From positions 868,001-932,000 of the forward strand of contig CP073215.1 in the NCBI GenBank assembly GCA_020342235.1: DNA of 64,000 bases. The letters run 5' to 3'. This document shows, one piece after another, positions 63,829 to 64,000 of this stretch (the first letter of the stretch is position 1; each line of letters starts with the position of its first letter). The notes under the pieces were generated by a model. It did not search any database. It was not told where the DNA came from and was given only the letters and a program-made list of their open reading frames with translations. The DNA comes from Saccharomycopsis phalli (Eukaryota; Ascomycota; Saccharomycetes; Ascoideales; Saccharomycopsidaceae). The translations under genes and the position numbers were made by a program.

Positions 63829-64000
63829 ATGACTATTAGCAGACTCAAGGACAAGACAAGTATCGAAAACACCGATCCGCTGGTGCTCCGCTTTCATATC
63901 ATAAGGCATGGCCAGACAGACTGCAACAAAAACAAGATTCTCCAGGGCCACTTGAACACCAACCTCAACCAACAAGGTACGCACCAGGCCGAGTTGTGCG
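63829..64000 (+). CDS. Histidine-phosphatase family protein (YOR283W-like), 5' part
   Basis: The first 57 codons of a gene cut by the window edge. After MTISRLKDKTSIENTDPLVLRFH comes the catalytic motif IIRHGQTDCNKNKILQGHLNTNLNQQG, the phosphoglycerate-mutase/histidine-phosphatase signature (RHG). It resembles S. cerevisiae YOR283W, a broad-specificity phosphatase, as recalled. It diverges from PTH4 with about 100 bp between starts. The substrate cannot be told. Confidence 0.75.
   Translation, partial: MTISRLKDKTSIENTDPLVLRFHIIRHGQTDCNKNKILQGHLNTNLNQQGTHQAELC

Overview
This 64-kb window is nuclear DNA of a budding yeast (Saccharomycotina). It carries about 33 protein genes, one of them cut by the right edge, and I see no tRNA, rRNA or CRISPR array. 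The gene set is typical yeast housekeeping and stress biology: cytosolic Hsp70, septin CDC3, SSO t-SNARE, SAR1, STM1, NEW1, LEA1, RPL1, HSP42, DDR48, FLC, FMP40/SelO, and JmjN-ARID-JmjC-PHD Ecm5. CTG is a rare leucine-box codon here. Where it falls in conserved protein it matches Ser/Thr better than Leu (two codons in the UBE2W-like E2, one in New1), so a CUG-Ser clade yeast is the best guess; translations quoted here use the standard code. URC1, PPT1 and a UBE2W-type E2, all absent from S. cerevisiae as far as I recall, agree with a lineage outside Saccharomycetaceae.

Layout, left to right. 1-6.6 kb: PBDC1 homologue (-), an unrecognised 670-aa protein with KES repeats (+), UBE2W-like E2 with a 40-nt intron (+), GT71 mannosyltransferase (+). 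7-11.4 kb: small Ecl1-like protein, AIM34 and a Glc7-targeting CBM21 protein, all minus. 13.8-21.8 kb: SSA-type HSP70 with heat-shock elements, HIF1/CDC3 sharing a 54-bp promoter, an Mem_trans membrane carrier, STB3. 21.8-24.4 kb: a gene-poor stretch with repeat relics. 24.4-29.3 kb: STM1 (two tiny introns), SSO (37-nt intron), a Zn2Cys6 regulator. 29.9-38.9 kb: URC1, HSP42, NEW1, MMT2-like carrier. 40-48.2 kb: FMP40, DDR48, ECM5. 48.3-54 kb: PHO80-type cyclin, PPT1, a second PHO80-type cyclin with a repetitive tail, a small possibly secreted hypothetical protein. 55.3-64 kb: FLC, LEA1, RPL1, SAR1 (42-nt intron), SET methyltransferase, PIN2, PTH4, and the start of a YOR283W-like phosphatase.

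Three themes link the genes. Translation: RPL1, STM1, NEW1, PBDC1, PTH4 and the SET methyltransferase; STM1, NEW1 and the SET gene have A/T palindromes resembling RRPE just before their start codons, and the RRPE-binding factor STB3 is also present. Heat and stress: SSA and HSP42 have clear HSEs, plus DDR48. Pho85-type signalling: two PHO80-family cyclins flank PPT1, and six CACGTG boxes lie between the first cyclin and PPT1.

All six introns start GTAAG(T/C), have a branch site (A)CTAAC or CTGAC within about 15 nt of the 3' AG, and five are only 37-56 nt long; first exons can be 6 nt. Intergenic DNA is rich in minisatellites and short-period repeats. At least four degenerate copies of one dispersed 100-220-bp element are present. 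Coordinates of spliced genes give the whole span, with exons listed in the evidence.
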